In this document: in pieces, positions 11,355 through 13,407 of the stretch
Position numbering within the stretch: position 1 is the stretch's first letter
How the letters are laid out: every line of letters begins with the position of its first letter
Origin: an uncultured Bacillota bacterium
GTDB lineage: Bacteria > Bacillota_I > Bacilli_A > RFN20 > CAG-826
Length of the DNA stretch: 13,407 nucleotides
Assembly (NCBI GenBank): GCA_946612055.1
Contig: CAMOEH010000013.1
Span: 1-13,407, forward strand
Reading direction: 5' to 3'
The notes under the pieces: generated by a model
Database searches by the model: none
Seen by the model: the letters and a program-made list of their open reading frames with translations, nothing else
Told to the model about the DNA's origin: nothing
Translations under genes and position numbers: made by a program

Positions 11355-12656
11355 ATGAATATCAAAATCTATAAAACCAACGAACGAGAGTGCTTCGTTA
11401 AAGGCGAGATACTCACCGATAGCCAAACAATTGATGCGGTCATTCGTCTTGGCAAGCCCAAGCAAACAATTCTTGGTTATGGAGGGGCTTTTACTTCTTC
11501 CTCAGCCTCGCTATATTCCCGGCTACCCGAAAAGGCCAAAGAAGAATTTTTGCGTCTATACTTCTCCTCCGATGGACTAGGCTATAACTTAGGACGAGTG
11601 ACCATCGGTTCATGCGACTTTTCAACAGAAATGTATGACTATGCGGCTAAAGACGATCTATCCGATTTTTCCATTGCCCACGACAAACAAGAAATCATCC
11701 CAATGATTAAAAGCGCGCTGAAGTATCAACCTCTTTCGTTAGTGGCTTCTTGCTGGTCTCCGCTTGGCCAGTGGAAGACAAACCATCAAAAGGCTTTTGG
11801 TGGCAAATTGGCCAAAAACCATTACACCTCCCACGTGAATTATATGGCTCGTTTCATCGAGGCATATCGCGCTGAAGGGGTGGACATTGAGTCCATTACT
11901 GTCCAAAACGAACCCGCTGCCACTCAAATATGGGAATCTTGTCTTTTTTCTGCTGAGGAAGAGGGCGAGATGGCGGTGCTATTGCATCAAAGGTTGCCGG
12001 AAACAAAGATTTATATTTGGGATCATAACCGCGACGTTATGAACGAGAGGGTGAATGCTTCTTTGCTAGTCAAAGGCGTCTCGGAAGCCATTTATGGCGT
12101 AGCATATCATTGGTATGATGGCAACAAAAACGCCGAAATCGCGAGATTGCGTGAGGATCATCCTGATTTACATATTCTTTTTACCGAAGGCTGTATCGAA
12201 TTGCTGAATTTGAATCGCGACAACCCTTCTTTGGCTATTGGAACTTTTCAAAACGGAGTTCGCTATGCAAAAAATTACCTCCTTGACCTTAATTATGGCA
12301 GCGAGGGTTTCATTGATTGGAACCTCTTGCTTGACATGGGCGGCGGTCCAAACCATGTTGGAAATTATTGCGAAGCACCGATTTTGACCGATGGAATTTC
12401 CTTGTTTCCGACCTATTCTTATTATTTCATCAAGCACATTTCTTCGTTCTTGAAAAAAGGTGGCAGGGTTCTCGAAGTGGACAACCAAAGCAATCTCATT
12501 GCTGCGGCAGCAAATAATCGAGATGGAAGCGTTGGAGTTGTTGCGTTAAACCTAGGGCAGGACAAAACGATCATCAGGGCGTATATTAACAACAGCGATT
12601 TTGTGGATTTCAAGGTTGAAAGAAACGAAGTTGTCTCTCTAGAAATAAGGATTTGA
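11355..12656 (+). CDS. Cytoplasmic GH30-family glycoside hydrolase
   Basis: 433 residues resembling the glucosylceramidase-like branch of GH30 (beta-glucosidase/beta-xylosidase type, retaining, TIM barrel plus beta side domain). The characteristic N-terminal GYGGAFTSSSASLYSRL is at 41-57, NLGRVTIGSCDFS at 78-90, and SCWSPLGQWKTN at 132-143. The acid/base is E186 in VQNEPAATQIWESC and the nucleophile is E278 in LFTEGC. The C-terminal beta domain includes SYYFIKHISSFLKKGGRVL and GVVALNLG. There is no signal peptide, so it should act on imported oligosaccharides or glycosides in the cytoplasm. The exact substrate cannot be read from sequence. The start lacks a strong ribosome site (only ACGGA very close to ATG). 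A LacI-family regulator starts two bases after its stop, so enzyme and regulator are probably co-transcribed. Confidence 0.93.
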   Translation: MNIKIYKTNERECFVKGEILTDSQTIDAVIRLGKPKQTILGYGGAFTSSSASLYSRLPEKAKEEFLRLYFSSDGLGYNLGRVTIGSCDFSTEMYDYAAKDDLSDFSIAHDKQEIIPMIKSALKYQPLSLVASCWSPLGQWKTNHQKAFGGKLAKNHYTSHVNYMARFIEAYRAEGVDIESITVQNEPAATQIWESCLFSAEEEGEMAVLLHQRLPETKIYIWDHNRDVMNERVNASLLVKGVSEAIYGVAYHWYDGNKNAEIARLREDHPDLHILFTEGCIELLNLNRDNPSLAIGTFQNGVRYAKNYLLDLNYGSEGFIDWNLLLDMGGGPNHVGNYCEAPILTDGISLFPTYSYYFIKHISSFLKKGGRVLEVDNQSNLIAAAANNRDGSVGVVALNLGQDKTIIRAYINNSDFVDFKVERNEVVSLEIRI

Positions 12657-12658
12657 TT

Positions 12659-13407
12659 ATGGTGACGATTTACGACATTGCGAAGAAATGTGGGGTTTCT
12701 CCGTCCACGGTTTCTAAGGCCGTCAACGATTATCCAATGATACCAGAGGCCACCAAAGACAAGATTTACGCCGCGATGGCGGAATTGGATTATGTGCCCA
12801 ACGTCAGTGCTCGTTCTCTTTCGAAGCGAAAATCCCATATCATAGGCGTTCTAGCCTATTTTGGCAGGCAGATTTCACCGTTTAAACACCCTTTGTTCAC
12901 CGAGATGCTAGATTCTTTTCAAACCGCAATCAATGCCGCGGGCTACGAATTGCTGCTGATTTCTCATAACGTCGCGGGCCAAAAAGGTTCTTTCTTAAAG
13001 AACGCTATCTCCAACGATGTGGCTGGAGTGGTTCTTTTTGGCAACTTTGAACATCCTGAGATGAAAGAGATCTTAAATTCATCCATTCCGAAGGTCGCTT
13101 TCGACTATGTAGGGAATTTATGCACCAATGTTTCTTCCCAAAGCAAGCGAGACATGCGTGACTTAACGAAATATCTTTTGTCCTTGGGCCACCGGAACGT
13201 TGTCTTCATCCACGGCGAAGATAGCATCGTGACTCGTCTTCGAATTGAAGGGTTCAAAGAAGCGTTAGAAGATGCGGGGCTGCCTTTCCAGGAATCAATG
13301 TTGGTGGAAGGGCGTTATCTTGATACCGAAAGCGCGAAAAACCTGACGGAGAAAATATTGAATTCCGATAATCGTCCTACTGCCATTCTTTATCCTGACG
13401 ACAGCAC
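12659..13407 (+). CDS. LacI-family transcriptional regulator (partial, 3' end cut)
   Basis: Open from ATG 12659 to the window edge (249 codons visible of an expected 330-340). The N-terminal helix-turn-helix reads VTIYDIAKKCGVSPSTVSKAVND (2-24), followed by the hinge region YVPNVSARSLSKRKSH and the periplasmic-binding-protein-like sensor domain starting IIGVLAYFG. The later motifs LLSLGHRNVVFIHG and RLRIEGFKEALEDAG are typical of the LacI/GalR effector-binding domain. AAGGA (12647-12651) is 7 bases before ATG. It follows the GH30 gene after two bases, so its effector is probably a sugar related to the GH30 substrate. It is the candidate ligand-responsive binder of the identical operators at 7779-7795 and 10010-10026; CcpA encoded elsewhere is the alternative. 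Confidence 0.93.
   Translation, partial: MVTIYDIAKKCGVSPSTVSKAVNDYPMIPEATKDKIYAAMAELDYVPNVSARSLSKRKSHIIGVLAYFGRQISPFKHPLFTEMLDSFQTAINAAGYELLLISHNVAGQKGSFLKNAISNDVAGVVLFGNFEHPEMKEILNSSIPKVAFDYVGNLCTNVSSQSKRDMRDLTKYLLSLGHRNVVFIHGEDSIVTRLRIEGFKEALEDAGLPFQESMLVEGRYLDTESAKNLTEKILNSDNRPTAILYPDDS

Noticed and set aside
1..13407. CRISPR array, tRNA or rRNA genes, insertion sequences
   Set aside because: No regularly spaced repeats, cloverleaf or rRNA signatures, and no transposase or integrase reading frame were seen on either strand.

Overview
The window looks like chromosomal DNA from a Bacillota-type bacterium, possibly a gut lineage near Erysipelotrichia or RF39. This placement is inference from strong AGGAGG-type ribosome sites, a zinc-ribbon L31, a LacI/CRE-like regulatory style, and surface proteins with Ig-like (BIG2) repeats plus a C-terminal membrane anchor. 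TGA is used as a stop (tldD, rpmE-metG region genes, GH30), so the standard bacterial code applies, not the Mycoplasma code.

Layout. 1-2291 (minus): a tldD-pmbA (tldE) metalloprotease pair overlapping by ATGA; pmbA runs off the left edge. 2292-2710: divergent intergenic region and rpmE (ribosomal protein L31), with a promoter, a leader hairpin directly before the ribosome site, and a terminator. 2741-5770: metG followed one base later by an RlmD/RlmCD-type 23S rRNA uracil-5 methyltransferase. 5729-7181: an AT-rich insertion of about 1.43 kb flanked by 23-bp near-identical direct repeats, the left one being the 3' end of the methyltransferase gene. It carries only two genes: an XRE-HTH + MNT nucleotidyltransferase antitoxin fusion, and an overlapping gene whose product fuses a HEPN (RX4HXY) toxin domain to a complete GNAT acetyltransferase. 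To its right lie what looks like the displaced original end of the methyltransferase gene and its terminator. 7275-7864: about 590 bases without a convincing gene, ending in a regulated promoter. 7865-11297: two surface proteins (a membrane-anchored beta-helix/BIG2 protein and a lipoprotein) sharing a related beta-helix domain. 11355-13407: a cytoplasmic GH30 glycosidase and, two bases after it, a LacI-family regulator cut by the right edge.

How it fits together. The most notable part is the HTH-MNT / HEPN-GNAT module: a known toxin-antitoxin pair in which the toxin has gained a second enzymatic domain, carried as a minimal cassette at a gene end that is a known landing site for integrative elements in streptococci. 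Its promoter overlaps two TGCGCA palindromes and its predicted transcript starts at the start codon. The right-hand third looks like a sugar-responsive locus: an identical 17-base LacI-type operator, in opposite orientations, lies in the promoters of both surface-protein genes, and a LacI-family regulator is encoded with the GH30 enzyme at the end of the cluster.
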